Counted from the stretch's first letter, positions 29,761 to 43,365 are shown. The stretch is DNA of 64,000 nucleotides from Procambarus clarkii (GCF_040958095.1 NC_091160.1:39946730-40010729), one strand, 5' to 3'. Notes: generated by a model from the sequence alone, not told the origin. Numbers and translations are program-made.

Positions 29761-31155
29761 GTTCTGCATCATTATCAGTACTCCATTCTCTGTTCAGCAT
29801 TAGGCCTTCACTATTGATTACTTCCAGTCTATAACATAAGGTAGCTCTTGTTCAGTTCTGGTAACGGTAATATCGGCAGCTGTTCTGGCCAACTTACTCA
29901 TAAGCTTAGAATATGTAATGATAAGATGTGTTTGACTCACCTTCTGGGAGAAGGGGTACTACTGTAAATAGAAAATAATGGATTTATATTGTTTAATATT
30001 AACTATTCTCCCATTACATTGGCTATTATCTTTCATCCTGGACTTGTTCATTTTAATTAATGATCTCATAGACCAATTTATTTTTGTATTGATGTTAGTT
30101 AAATAGAAAATTTCATACACTGAAAAAGTAACAAATAGTTGCTTGAAGTTATCATGTGTTTATGGTTCCTGTAGGTAAATGCATTGGGCCCTAAAATTTG
30201 TATACAAGTATTACAACAGGGGTAGACCTGGGGCTCGACATAATAAATACAACTGCTTAGATATCGTTAGTAGTAGGCATCCATCAGTCTCGGGAGACTA
30301 TGAAGTTGCACTCTGGTTGTCGGTTTGTAGTGGCCTCTCCAGGGCTGTGATTTTTGCACGTTATATAAAAATATTATATAACAGGTATAATGTTACCCGT
30401 TATAGCTTTACAACGGCTATAACGGGTAACAGGGAATCGGATATCGCTACAGTATGTTGTAAAGTATTACAAGTATTGTAGTGTATTGTATATGCAAGTT
30501 TTTGTTCAGAGAATCTAGTAATGTTTACTTTTTGTACAATAGTGGTAAGTTAGTATCATTGTTACTCTGTGGGCCCTTGCCAAGACCATCCCTCTGTAAA
30601 TGTGGTGGTATATATGGCTCATATAATTGTCTAAAGGGTGTAATTATTGAAAGAAAAATAATTGTATATTCGATATACTGTAGAAGTAACACTGGTAATG
30701 ATTGGTGTAAATTACTGTAATTTATATTTCCAGTTGTCCTTGTGCATTCCATTAGCATCATTTTTTGTTTTCAGTTGTATACCATAATTGTACAAATGTG
30801 CTATGTAAATAATATTGTAATTCGTTTAAAATAGTACTGTAGAGTTATTTACTTCTCGTTAGTGATTGATTAAGTGATGAGATAAAGTTCTGGTCTAAGA
30901 GAACCATTCATGGTATTTATTTGTGCTGTATATTTAAGACATACAGTTAAGAGAACAGTACTGTATTTCTTTTGCAGAATTAAGCAAGTTAAAGGAGGCA
31001 TACACTAAATGTTGAATTTTTCCTTGGCAATTTAATACAATTTTTATATTTAGGGCTTTGTAGTGATTTTATCAAAGACATTTTAGTGGTTTCTTGAAGA
31101 TGTCATTGTGCAGGAACATATTGACAATAAGTCTTTTACATGAATTTACCTGAGA
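29761..31155. other. Intergenic, AT-rich
   Basis: No gene. It contains the dispersed repeat at 30263-30350 and an inverted repeat, GTTACCCGTTATAGC / GCTATAACGGGTAAC, separated by 8 bases (about 30392-30430). Confidence 0.5.
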
Positions 31156-31159
31156 GCCA

Positions 31160-31620
31160 CTATTTATAGAGGCCTTGATGAGGACAGGAAGCCAGCAGCT
31201 TGTCAAAAGTTCCCCCTATTTGTCCCGATGATTTTGTCTATTTGGATCTTAAATTGCAGCAATGTTTTGGCATTCACAGCTTTGGTGGGTGGGCGGCTCC
31301 ATGAGTATAACCCTATTGGTGAAAAAGCATATCCAGTTTTCTGTCCTACATTGAGGCTTATTGAATTTGAATCCGTTGCTCCTTGTTCGTGTTGCATTTA
31401 CTTTTTCAAGAAGTGGTCTGGCTCAATATCTTAAAAAATTGCTCAATATTTTAAATATTTTGATGACATCAGCCCTGTCATGTCTGGTTTGCAATCTTGT
31501 TAGCCCTGTGGCCCTCAACCATTCCTGGTGTGGCAATCAACTAAGTGCAGGAATGATTTTTGTCACCCAGTGTTTAATGTTCTCCACAGTAGATGTTTTT
31601 CTGAAGATGAGGTCTCTATA
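31160..31620 (-). pseudogene. LINE-E: RT C-terminal relic
   Basis: The minus strand encodes WLRATGLTRLQTRHDRADVI, then KIFKILSN (a decayed 'YEERLRaLgL.sLe.RR.RgDvI..yKil'). After a frame change comes FSPIGLYSWSRPPTKAVNAK, then TLLQFKIQIDKIIG, ending at a stop. This is the normal C-terminal block of CR1-like RT proteins. The 3' part is shared with 9090-9290. Confidence 0.7.
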
Positions 31621-31649
31621 CACACAGAAATCACAATAGCGTGATGCAT

Positions 31650-32052
31650 CAAATGAACAAATCCACAAGGGCCGTGATAAGGGTTCAAACTTAAGCCCGG
31701 GATGATCCCAGACGCTGCCTTAATCGACTAGGCCACGACATGGTCAAAAGAATTGCAACTGGGAATTCCACTGACTTCACACGGATCCTGCAGCCTCTCC
31801 GAGACATAAACCAGGGTTTTACTCAATTCCCCCATGCACTCGGGCTCTGCCAACAAGCTGTTCTACCTCCTCGCTCTCACTTCAGGTTTGTGTCTCAGAG
31901 AGGCTGCAGGATCCGTGTGAAGTCAGTGGAATTCCCAGTTGCAATTCTTTTGACCGTGTCATGGCCTAGTCAACTAAGGCAGCATCTGGGATCATCCTTG
32001 GTGTAAGTTTGAACCACAAACCCTCATCACGGCCCTTGTGGATTTGTTCATG
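31650..32052. mobile_element. Foldback element with tRNA-like arms, copy 1
   Basis: The left arm (about 31655-31815) begins AACAAATCCACAAGGGCCGT. The right arm (about 31885-32050) ends ACGGCCCTTGTGGATTTGTT. The arms are about 165 bp, closely inverted, around a unique centre of about 70 bp. Each arm contains a tRNA-like piece (GTTCAAAC B-box-like, TGCCTTAATCGACTAGGCCA) and ATGGTCAAAAGAATTGCAAC. It has the same design as 54120-54490. Confidence 0.75.
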
Positions 32053-32078
32053 AGGTCTCTATGCTTGGAATTTAAGTA

Positions 32079-32307
32079 CAGTGGCACCTCGATTAACGAG
32101 CGGCTCTATCTACGAGCATTTTGGGTAACGAGCAAGCCACTCGCAGAACATTTGTCTCTACTAACGAGCTTTTCCTCGATTAACGAGTGTTTCCGCTGGT
32201 TCTCGAACACCTTTTATGACAGTTTTATTGTTGTTTCACAAGAAGAGTTTTCCACATGACGAGCTCGGTGCCGGAACGGATTAAACTCGTTAATCGAGGT
32301 GCCACTG
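32079..32307. mobile_element. Tigger/pogo-type MITE
   Basis: A 229-bp element with 22-bp terminal inverted repeats (CAGTGGCACCTCGATTAACG ... CGTTAATCGAGGTGCCACTG) flanked by TA on both sides, the target duplication of Tc1/mariner/pogo elements. The interior repeats the words TAACGAGC and CGAGC several times. The TIR motif CAGTGGCACCTCG is typical of the Tigger group. Confidence 0.9.
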
Positions 32308-32794
32308 TACTAGTACCTCATTAATTGTCCTGAATACTACACAAAATATTTGCATTACAGTATTGTTAAAAGCATATGCGAGAATGTGTGCACTTTAGTG
32401 TAATTGTCTACAGTAATTGTAGCTACAGGAAAGAGCTATGATCATCATGTTCTATTTTCCAACACTAATTTATCATCTTTATTTTTTAGTTGTATTACGG
32501 TATATTATTAGCACCCGCTTCAGACTCGGTAATTAATTCCAGCTACCACATAGAGTACAGTACAGAGTACTGTACTGTACTGTGTACAAAGGATGAGAGA
32601 GAGTGCATGTAGCACGCACACATTTGGAGATTCATGTGGGTATGAGAACTAACATTGGAGTGCACAAGAATAATGTTGGATAACATTTTGCTGTGTTTGT
32701 GAACTTTTAAGCAGAGTAATCTTAGATAAAACTGATTTAACTGTTAATTTTTTCCTATGACTGTAGTACAGTATGTTGATAGCATAGAATAGGA

Positions 32795-32970
32795 GTTCCA
32801 AGGAGTGCCGGACCAACCGGGCTGTGGTGGGTATGTGGGCCTGCGGGCCGCTCCAAGCAACAGCCTAGTGGACCAAACTCTCACAAGTCAGGCCTGGCCT
32901 CGGGCCGGGCTTGGGGAGTAGAAGAACTTCCAGAACCCCATCAACCAGGTATCAACCAGGTAATATTGCT
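32795..32970 (+). repeat. GC-rich dispersed repeat (SINE-like)
   Basis: A GC-rich island in AT-rich DNA: GTGCCGGACCAACCGGGCTG, GGCCTGCGGGCCGCTCC and GGCCTCGGGCCGGGCTTGGG. It ends in a doubled TATCAACCAGGTA, a short 3' tandem tail as in LINE/SINE 3' ends. Class inferred. Confidence 0.45.
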
Positions 32971-34440
32971 ATAAAGGTTTCTAAGTTCACAGTTTTAAAA
33001 GCATAGTTGCAGTTCCAGGACTTGAACAGTGTAAGAAGATATGAAAACATGTTCAGTATAGAAAGACTTTATACTATAGTGAGCAACTAGTCATCCAACA
33101 GAACATTTTTGTTATATTCATGGGAAACAAAAGCATGTTTTAATCAATATCATTAAGATCTTAATATACAAGCAGTTGTGAGTTTGCTCACAGATTTCTC
33201 ATATTATATAATTAATTGTTCTTTTTTCATAAACTAGATAGTCATAAAGTATAAAGTACAGAATTAAAAAGTGAAAATGACTTTGTGGAGACTTGTATTT
33301 CATCTTGAACTTCAAACCCATGGTTCTACTCTTAAGTTGGCACTAATAGCTACATTGTATAACTTATGTACAGTTGCAGAATTTTACATATACTGTACTG
33401 TAATAATAAAAAAATCAAATATTTACTTTATTTACGAAAAACAATAATTTCATCAAAGCCAATAGGAGGATAGATGCTCGCCTTTAACACATTGAGGGCC
33501 ATGTATTCACTGGTGGGTCATGCATGTACATATTTGTTTTCACTTGTTTGTAATACTGTAGTACTTCATTATAAAAAACATTGAACTTATAAATTACAGA
33601 AATAAATGTACGGTGCCTAGTACTATTTTTCTTGCGCTCCTTTTGAAAATACTGTATGTAACACACATTTGTAAGTTACATGGTTCACAAATGGTATTAA
33701 CTTTTTTTAGAATATATGTAAGTAAAGTATGTGCACTTCCTTTTTATTTGGAGAATAATTGTAGTAAATGCTGCATCATTTTCAGGTAACCCATTTCTGC
33801 CATACAGTATCCCAAAACTGATGTCTTGCACTCAGTGTTGGGGGAGCTCTTGCTATCAACTTTTAGTCAAGTTGTCTTGAATTTCCACTCTGCCATCTAC
33901 TGTCATTCATGACATTTTGGACAAGGACATTATTGTGGTGACCATCACTCTGGGTAGTGTCCAGCTTCATTCTAGTAACCAAGAACTCTCCCAAGCTTTA
34001 GATTATATTTGATCTTTCCACAGTCAAGATAAGCATTCCTTTCCCAACATCCCAGGTGACTATTGTGTACCTGGTGAACTTTGTGGCCTCAAGCCAGTCT
34101 TGGCTTGTTTCCCTACATCTGCTATTTGCTTCCTAGTCAGCTGGCAGAAGTCCCAGTTGATGCCTCATTAGTCCTCAACTTGGTTGATGTTGGACATGCA
34201 AGATGTTTGGACATAGAAAAGGTAAGGCACATAGGTGGATCTAGGAAAATTGATTGAAGCAATGAGGCAACTCGAAACAATGATCAAGGTACTGTACTCC
34301 CTTACCTTACCCCTGTACCATGACATGGTATAAGTTATACAATCATTTTGTGGCACATGGGTAAGGGGTGTGGCTGGGAGTACCTTGATCACTGGTTTGA
34401 GTCACCTCATTGCTCCAATTGACTTTTTTATTGATATGTT
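32971..34440. other. Intergenic, no gene seen
   Basis: AT-rich sequence. 33840-34170 is less AT-rich and may be decayed retroelement coding sequence belonging to the relic that follows, but I could not align it with any family. Confidence 0.4.
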
Positions 34441-34449
34441 AGTGAAATT

Positions 34450-34715
34450 TCTTTGTGTATAGGTGGATCTCTTTGCTTCAGCATGGAATTATTGGCTGCC
34501 TAGTGTGTCCTTTTTTCCAACTGCAAGGCCTTTGCTGCAAACACATTTTGTTTGGATTTGAACTGATAGATTTTCCTGTATCTTTACCATGCAGTCCAGA
34601 TGTTTCCCCCCTGTATTGCCAAGATTGTAGTCACTTGTGCATCACATAGCTGGTTCAGCCTGTTTTCCACTGTTCTCATTCTGTGCATTTCCTAAGGCTC
34701 TGCCTCTTCCAGATG
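34450..34715 (+). pseudogene. DIRS/Ngaro-like pol relic
   Basis: One frame reads VDLFASAWNYWLPSVSFFP, then ARPLLQTHFVW, then DRFSCIF, PPVLPRL and KALPLPDDQWLDL, with three internal stops. VDLFAS plus 'N..LP..vS..P' is a hallmark at the end of the RNase H region in DIRS-like (tyrosine-recombinase) retrotransposons. Only this short piece can be recognised. Confidence 0.45.
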
Positions 34716-36670
34716 ATCAATGGCTGGATCTGTCAATAGTTAAAAGCATTTTACAAAATTTTGTGTACGGAATGTGTAAATCTTTTACTTCACCATGATC
34801 TTTTACTAGATCTTTACTTTTGGGCGTCACCATGAGGTTGATTGCATGTATTTAGTTCTTTTTCTTTCATACGTTCTCTCTCTTGGTAGCAAGGGTGATG
34901 TCTTTACCTATATGGCTCTTAATAGATCATCATTTTAATCATGTTATAAATCACAAGGTGCAAATCCAAGTAAATTTTTTTTTGTATCAGATGAGAAGTA
35001 TAAACAAAATTTTTAAGTGGTATCTGTGAGGACCAATAAAAATTTTAATGACTTGTTCTTACCTTTTGGCAAGAAGAGCTTCAGAAGCAATTTTCATCTG
35101 CCCTCAGCCTGTCCTCATAAACAGAGGCTAAAGTCTGTTTCATGCACCCGCCAAACCGTTTATGAACGAAAAATGGTTTATACACGACTCGCAACTGATA
35201 ACATCCAAACACTTCCAGAACACGTGCTTTGCTGAAGACTTTTGTTCAAACCACAACACTTTAAATGCTTCATCCATGTACTGCAAATACAAATAATCGC
35301 CAACAGAACCTAAACACCTAACCTAACCAACGACTAAATACGCAAATGTATAATAATATTAATTTATATTTGAAATTTTGTTTTGAACGAACAGCATGTT
35401 AAAATTTATGAATGCGTCTTTGGGGGGGTCGACTGCTAGATGGACTGGACTTTGTCTTAGGACAGGTTGCTGCCTTCCAAAGTAGCAGAGATCAATAAGC
35501 CCCTATTGCCCCAATAAAGCTGTACGTACCTATGGGGGACCACATTATCAAGACATGAAAAGTGAGAAAATTATATTTTTGTAATGGTTTGTTTACAAGA
35601 CATGAGTAATGTGAAGGATCAATGTAAACACAAAATATATAAACCTTTTACTGTAACAATTACATTTATTGCTGCAGGTGATCGTTCAAGCCTCGGACCA
35701 CAGATTGACCATTTACCCAAACTATGTACCATATACCAGTTGAGATGATAACCATAAAATGTGTCACATTATCAAACACTGACATGCAAATGTCAGTGAG
35801 ATGTACATGATGATCAAAATAAATCCCTGAACATATATACAGCAGTTCACAATCCAGTATAACTGTATGTTATACAACAAACTGGATCATCTGCCTTATT
35901 TCTGAATAAACGTTTTTTACTGTGGAACACAAGCTTAACTGTTTAAAAAGAAACGCTGATCGTTTAGATTTTATGCTGTGAAACTCGTATGAACATGACA
36001 AAACCCAATTCAGCTCGCAGCACGTACCACCGTACATGATATGTAATGCATCAACTTTTATGTTGGTGAAATTATTTTAGAAAATCAATGTTACCACAGT
36101 GAAAATCATAAGTACTGTTCCCCTCCAATCAGAAGTCTACTAATGCCATTTACCTCATAGCCAAGACAAAGTATAGTATTCTCCTCAAATTATAATGCAA
36201 GGAACTACAGTACTCTGTTTATTCTTCAATAGTTTGTAAACTGCATCTTGTCATCAAGTTAAATCTTGGCATTAACATATTTAAGAGCACTGCCCAGAAT
36301 TGAGAATTCCATAACCAATATATTCATATACAGTACATAAAACTAACCAACAAAATACCTGTACCTATTTCAATATACCCCCCCTCAGAAGAATCATGCA
36401 CTCTGCATTAGTTGGAGGGGAAATTTGCATTATTTCTATTCATGTCTGTAAATGAAAACTTTCTATGTGAACAATTTATTATAAAAAATAAATTGCCTAA
36501 TTATATCAAAGTAAAAAAAAAAAAAAAAGGTAATAAATATCAAAGTACAGTACTGTAAAGACATATAAGTCTTACTTTTGTAATTAGTGCTGTAAATTAT
36601 GGATGTGCATGTGTGAGTGGATGTGTGGTATAGGTGTTTGCCCTTCAACCCCTCTATCTTGTGTATGTGT
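34716..36670. other. Intergenic, no gene seen
   Basis: AT-rich. 35095-35340 is a moderately complex block ending in CCTAACCTAACC and may be an unclassified repeat. No coding evidence. Confidence 0.4.
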
Positions 36671-36674
36671 CTAT

Positions 36675-36768
36675 ACACATCTCGAGGTTGTAGTCCTAAT
36701 GGCTCAGGTTCGATAAATAGGTACCTGGGAGTTGGACAGCTGCTATGGGCTGCTTCCTGGGAATGTGT
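36675..36768 (+). repeat. SINE2 fragment (plus)
   Basis: GGTTCGATAAATAGGTACCT, then GGGAGTTGGACAGCTGC and GGGCTGCTTCCTGGGA, match the SINE2 body. A short head with GGCTCAGGTTCGAT precedes it. Confidence 0.65.
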
Positions 36769-36772
36769 GTGT

Positions 36773-37772
36773 GTAATTACCTAAGTGTAGTTACAGGATG
36801 AGATATGCTCGTGGTGTCCCATCTTCCCAGTACTCTGTCATATAACGCTTTGAAATTACCAACGGTTTTAGCCTCCACCACCACTTCGCCTAACTTGTTC
36901 CAACCGTCTACCACTGTTTACAAAAGTTAATTTTCTTATATTTCTGCGGCAGCTTGTTTCGTTAGTTTAAATCTACGACCTCTTGTTCTTGAAGTTCCAG
37001 GTCTCTCAAATTCTTCCCTATCAATTTTATTGATTCCTGTTACCGACTTGTACGTAGTTATCATATCGCCTTTCTTCTAGTTTTTGCATATTTTATGCCT
37101 CTAACTTCTCTTCGTAACTCTTGTCCTTCAGTTCTGGGAGTCACTTAGTGGCATATCTTTGCACCTTTTCCAGTTTGTTGATGTGCTTCTTAAGATATGG
37201 ACACCATACAACCACTGCATATTCCAGGTTTGGTCTAACAAAAGTCGTGAACAATTTCTTTAGTATTTCTCCATCCATATATTTAAAAGCAATCTTGAAG
37301 TTACAAAGGGTAGCATAGGCTCTTTGCACAATGTTCTTAATGTGGTCCTTAGGTGACAGATTTTTTTTTTATCTAGAACCACCCCTAGGTCTTTCTTTAT
37401 CAGAATTCTTTAAAGATTTCTCTCATAATTTATAAGTTGTGTGAGGTCTATGTTCTATTCCACACTCCATAACATGGCATTTATTCACATTAACTTATAT
37501 TTGCCAAGTGGCTCCATATACTTATTTTCACCAGGTCTTCTTGAAGGGCATGACACTCAGCTAAGTTTCTTAGTCTTCCCTATTATCTTAGCATCATCAG
37601 CAAACATGTTCATATAATTCTGTATTCCATCTAGTAGATCGTTTATGTAGACAATGAACATTTCCGGTGCAAGAACTGAACCCTGTGGTACTCCAATTGT
37701 GACATTTCCCCAGTCTGCTACACTGCCTCCGATTACTTCCCTCATTTTTTCTATCAGAAAATTTTTCCAATG
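36773..37772 (-). pseudogene. LINE-A copy, 5'-truncated (minus)
   Basis: The minus strand encodes, in broken frames, MREVIGGSVADWGNVTIG, then VPQGSVLAPEMFIVYINDL, then NMFADDAKIIG (to about 37560), LGVVL-type sequence, RAYATLCNFKIAFKYMDGE, then LEYAVVVWCPYLKKHINKL and further to the ORF2 C-terminus. The 3' UTR CTGTAACTACACTTAGG and (AC)n end at about 36773. The 5' break is after the RT palm start. It is decayed by stops and indels. Confidence 0.9.
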
Positions 37773-40700
37773 TGTGTGTTGGAGAGAAATATATGTGTTG
37801 TAGATATAAGAGGAAATATAGATTGGTTAGAAAGGCTAATACGAGCCTTTATTAAGGCTCATACTTAAGAGCTAATACCTCGAGTCTGCAGGCACAAATA
37901 GTAAATACATGCACACAAAAATACTGCTACTGTAATTTACTGAATGCCAAACAAAAGTCAACCTTAGCAATGTGTTAAAATTTCACTTCCAAGTACAGTA
38001 ATATAATTTTGAAAAACTTATCAGCCATCCATGAAAACCAACAAAATTTTTATCCTAGTAGAATACTAGTTTTAACAAGTTTCTTAAGTACAGTGCTGCA
38101 GATATTAATATGACCTGCTGTATAACCAAACAATACTTTGGTATCTGAAAGTGCTACAATCTTCAACACTGAAATAGCCTAATTTACAGTTCCTCCAAAT
38201 GCCTACGTTAGTCTAGCCAATATTACTAGTACAGCATTTAATATTTTTATGGCATGCATGACTAATCTCAAATTTTAAGAAAGGTGATTGCAAACAAAAT
38301 ATATACTGTATTTAGAATATTACAGTATCATTAAGTAGCCATCCCTTGGCAAAGTTGTGAAAAATGTTTACTAAATCCCATTCATAGAATGGAAGTTAAA
38401 CATTCACTCTGCTGTATTAAGTGTTATACATGACTTATTTACAACAATCATTTATGTAACAGTAACACTTCTAAACTTCTGTGAGCATCATTTTAGTGGT
38501 CAGTCAGATAATTATGATCTATATTCAGTGATGGTTTACATTTTGACAAATTAATTATAATCTGCTCAAGTAAATAAACTGCTTTACATAAGATTAGGTT
38601 ATATAAAATTACTATGTAAAACTGGTTCCTATAGTTGACATAACTTGATCTACAATTTAATAAAAGCAATACCAACCACCCATTTAGCTATGTGCAATAT
38701 GAATGCCTTTTTTTTGTATACTTACACAAATGTTTAGTCTTGCCAAGATCACTGAACTAATGTGCACTTTATATTTCAACATCTTTTGTTCAAAATTATT
38801 TATTTGTTTATCTACCCCCTTAATAAGCAACCCTATCTAAACTATAGGTTTAGATAGTACCTATGGTGACGGTTGTCAATAGTCAAATTCGTACGTACTT
38901 AGCTTTTAGTTAGTAGTATACTGACTAGTAAGGAATTTTTAAAATAAATGAAGCTAAAAATCAAAGTTATTTTAAATATTACTAGGCCTAGTATACCACA
39001 AAGATGTACTATATTAAGCCTAGGAAGGTTAGGTTAGTTTAGTTTGTCAAAGCAACAGAAGTAGAAAATAATTTTAGGGTTTGTCCAACAATGGTTCAGA
39101 TTTCTACTTTCATTGTACATATATGTATATGTATCTATATATATATATATATATATATACTGTATATACACACACACACACACTATGGTCCTCATCATTA
39201 CTATAAGTACTGTACTACCAAAACAGGAGGATGAGCTGTAATAAGCAACCTACTGCTCCTTAATGTACTTACATTCTCTCCAAACAATTACAGCAGCAAA
39301 ATTAATGCCTTCTAATGTTACATAAAAAAAAAATCCCTTCAATATATGACCAGTTCACAATCCACATGAACTTGTATTATTAAAATGTTTAATGATAAAC
39401 TTAGTCCCATTGAGACTTATTAATCAAATGTATATAAAAGGAGGCTTACAAGGCATCAGTAAAAACAAAAATTGGGACTGGTTAAGGATTCTGTGGTATG
39501 TGGGAAGAGACTTTACAGCACTAATTATAAAAATCCTTTTTTTTTTTTTTCCAAAAATATGCTCATTACTGATGCAACTAATTACAGAAGAAACTTTTGT
39601 TACAAAAACTACTAATATAAAAAACCATAAATATAGATAATAATTGTTAGCTCACTTGTCAAAAATGATCATCCATATAACTTCATGCACAACACTCAAC
39701 TATGAAATGACCACCAGGTCATTTCATAGTTGAGAAATAAGAAATAATGACCCATTATTTCTTATACTGTATTGTAAACGTATTACAGCAGCTGCCTACA
39801 CCTCAATATTTTCTCGTAAATAATTATACCCGGCATCACGGATTGTTTGCGGTGATAAAATTAATCCTTATTTAATAAATTATAGTTATCATATTTACTC
39901 TCAACATTGTTGAAATAGTATTGAGCTCAAAGATGGTAATGTACTTTACATTGTCTAGTTTTCTTTAATGCTTTATAAATCACTATTTCTGCATTATTAC
40001 TTCAACTATTATAATGTATTCTACTGAAACTGAATTTGGACTCGGAGACCTTTTGCCAAGAGCCCCTGTTTATTTAGACACGCAAGTCACAAATTAGATA
40101 ATCAAGTGATGTCATTTTGGTCTATCCAGGATCTTTATCAGGTTGTGTAGTGAAAGAGTGAGAAAGTCGATATATAAGGTCAAAATGTGAGGTGAAAGGC
40201 AAGAAGGTTAAAGTATAACATAAGAACTTAACAGACAAAGAAAGAAAATCTGCAGAAGGCCTAATGGTAAAGGGGGGGGGGGGAGAGAAAGGTGAAATAG
40301 ACAAAAAGATACCAACAAAAGAGAAAGCTCAGTCAAGATACCATTTGTTAAAAAGGTTAGAGCATTTAATTATGTACCGAGAAAGGCAAGAATCAACATC
40401 AATAAAGCCAGGAATATGGTTCATATTGGGCACGATAAACAAATCAACAAGATGGCATCTATGAAGTATAGAGGCAGGAAAGATTATTTTAGAAAGACCA
40501 ATCTACATGATGATTTAAGAGTCCAGGATGAAGTTAAACACTGTCACTTCCTCTACTTTTTAGAGTTAGGGGCTGAATGTCTATAATTTCAGCCACATTA
40601 TACTTGCTAATTTTATTATATAGGTAGACTTATATTCTACCTTTCAATTTTTTTCTACTCTACCATGTATAAATATTCATGAACAAATCATTCTTTCTAA

Positions 40701-43190
40701 ATATGAACTAAATAATAAGTGGAAACTTATATCACTTATTCAAGTATAGTTTTGTCAAGTATTAACATTTTTGACTGCTGGTGTTGTTGATCAGTAGCAG
40801 ATATGTTCAGTAAACCTTGCACAGACCACCTTACTTTGTGACAAAAATGATACAGAATGCTAATGAAGCTTAAGGAAGGCCACAGTGGCCTAGATAAATG
40901 CAGCACAAGACAAGTGTAGGCATCACAAGTGGATACCAGACATGTGGAAAAATGACAAAATATTATTCAACACAAGTTAACCAATAAACATGGAGTATCG
41001 AGACAGGATAACAACTTACACAGTATCACCTATGGTAAACAGTCATGATTTACAATACTAAGTAATAATAGTATCATTGTTTAATATACAAATAAGTCAA
41101 TAGTATTAGTTACTCAATTAATAATTAAATCTTCAAATTTTAAATGTTACATAGAAATACTCTTAAAAATATAGGGCATATATCACAAGTGTTTAATTCC
41201 CATCGACTATATTTGGTGTAGGCTGATAACAGTCCTTACACAAAATAGAGAACATTTTAATATTTCATATAGCATTAACACCACTAATATTGTATATTAA
41301 AAAAATCCCTAACTGAATAGTGTTCGCTTCCATTTTTATTAAAATAGCTGAAACATGATTAATCAAACATGATATACAACACTAATTGTTATGCAAATAA
41401 TGGATAACATAATTTATCCAGAATTAATCCAGTTTTAATTGTAAAACTTTTGGACATTTTTTGTTCTAAGTTGCAAACATCCACGAGTCAGAACACTGCT
41501 TCAAGCTCTTTATCACAATGATACCAACAAAAGTAACCTTCCGTGTAGAACAACCACACAAGAACAAAGAAGGAAGTTGACTGTAAAAGGGTTAAGCCTG
41601 ACTACTGAATACATGAAGTATTCATGTATTACACGATCTAATATCCTTTTCTTCTTAATATTGCTAAGGAAATGTTCAGGTAGTTCCTTACATCAGAAAT
41701 TGAATGACCTAAGAGCCTTCAGCATCAAAAGGGTATACATAATGCACTCGACATTGCAAGCTACAGTATGGCTACTGAAAACTTTCCTTCATTGCATCAC
41801 ACAAGGTTTGTAATGACCTAGCAATCTAAGGATTAGGAAACTTCTCAGGCTAACTACTTTGATATGTTGGAAATAACATTTATTATAAACATAAATAAAT
41901 AAATATATATATACTGTATGTATGGGTATGTGTAATTATGCATGTACAATATGTGTATTTATGCATGCCTGTGTGTATTTGTGCAGTGTGTAGATATGTG
42001 TACATGCATACACACACACAAATAGAAGTTTTCCTGGAGTAATTTCCAGGTTAAGTATGAAGAGTTAAGAATACATCACCTCCATTACGAACTCGCTCTC
42101 ACTAACTAGACTAGACATTTGGACGGTCGGTGAAATCATCCCACGTGTCACACCTACAATTTTCAGCAATAAGAAGCTAAATTGTCGATCATAACACTGA
42201 AAACTGTAAAATCAAATGAAATAGCAGTGCCTATCTGTGTCTATAATTAATGACTTATCTTGACATTTTTGGCATAGATATTCCTTTACAAATTTATTAA
42301 AAACTCCATAACTACAAATTGGTCACATAGGAAAATATATAAAAATGTACAGTAAATTATAAGTATGCATACAGGCGATTGGTGAATCAGTGGCCCTGAA
42401 TAGAGATGGCATAAAAGTAGCCTGCCCCTGATTAATGTGAAGTGTCCACATACAATATTTCTACATCAGTTTTGTAAATTGTCTTTCAAACACATACATC
42501 ATTATAAAAATGCAAATGCACAATTACACTTTGTAAACAGCCAAAGAAAACCTCTTAGATATGTCAACAGGTTAAGGTACAGCTAAGCTACAACACTGAT
42601 TTGTTTAACATTATATCAGGTTCCATACAAAATTTAAATTATGTTTTTTTCAACAACTCTCATATTATCTAATAGTATCTGCACAACTACAGCATCTACA
42701 ATAGCAACACCTTTAATGGGATTCCAGAAATTGCAGCTTTCTGTATTGTTTTTCAGCAGTTCTCAAGATATATGTTCCTTTGAAATAATAATTTATAAGG
42801 AGGGTCAAGAGAGCTTAAGAAAATTAAACAAAATGTTATATCGTGAAAAATATCAAACGAGATGCAAATGACTTTCGCCGAATGAAAATAAATACTGTAA
42901 TAAAGCTTGTCGTCACCAACAGAGTTGACCGATAAGCAGGTACTGTTCAACATAATATATCAAACTATCAGTCAAATCAACAGCCTACAACATAAATATT
43001 AGAGCATTAAAAAACTAGTTAGTAAAGCCACACCAGATTGTCATCAACACAAACTACACTAGTACTCAAAGAAAACAAATTTAGACAACAAACAGAACTT
43101 AGTAATAATCACACAAATTTAAAGCCATGTAATGGTTTGAGTATGAACTGCCTCACAGCGGATTTAATTTAAAAATTTTAATTCCAGTTA
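37773..43190. other. Long AT-rich intergenic stretch
   Basis: No supported gene. It includes a (TA)n/(CA)n microsatellite at about 39128-39182, an inverted piece of the 4.45-kb dispersed repeat near 38983-39025, a poly-G run at 40272-40284, an AT palindrome near 39700-39730 (ATGAAATGACC facing GGTCATTTCAT), and a TG/CA-rich stretch at 41925-42020. Confidence 0.5.
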
Positions 43191-43194
43191 TTGT

Positions 43195-43365
43195 GGACAG
43201 GAAGCCTGCACTTAGGCTTATAGAGGGCCTCTTTAGGCCAACTACTGACCGTCTCCAGGATGCAATCCACAACGTGCCCAATCATTTCTGCCCCGCCCAG
43301 GAATCGAACCCGGGATCGACTGGGAGTCAAGAACATAGACCGCTGCACTACAGGACCCAGGGATA
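43195..43365 (-). repeat. tRNA-derived SINE
   Basis: The minus strand carries GGGTCCTGTAGTGCAGCGGT (A-box region), a GACTCCCAGTC hairpin and B-box GGTTCGATTCC, then GGGCGGGGCAGAAATGATTG and a short body to TAAGTGCAGGCTTCC. The head differs from SINE1 and SINE2. Confidence 0.65.

Noticed and set aside
33840-34170. Upstream DIRS RNase H coding remnant
   Set aside because: Composition is suggestive, but no frame could be matched to a family.
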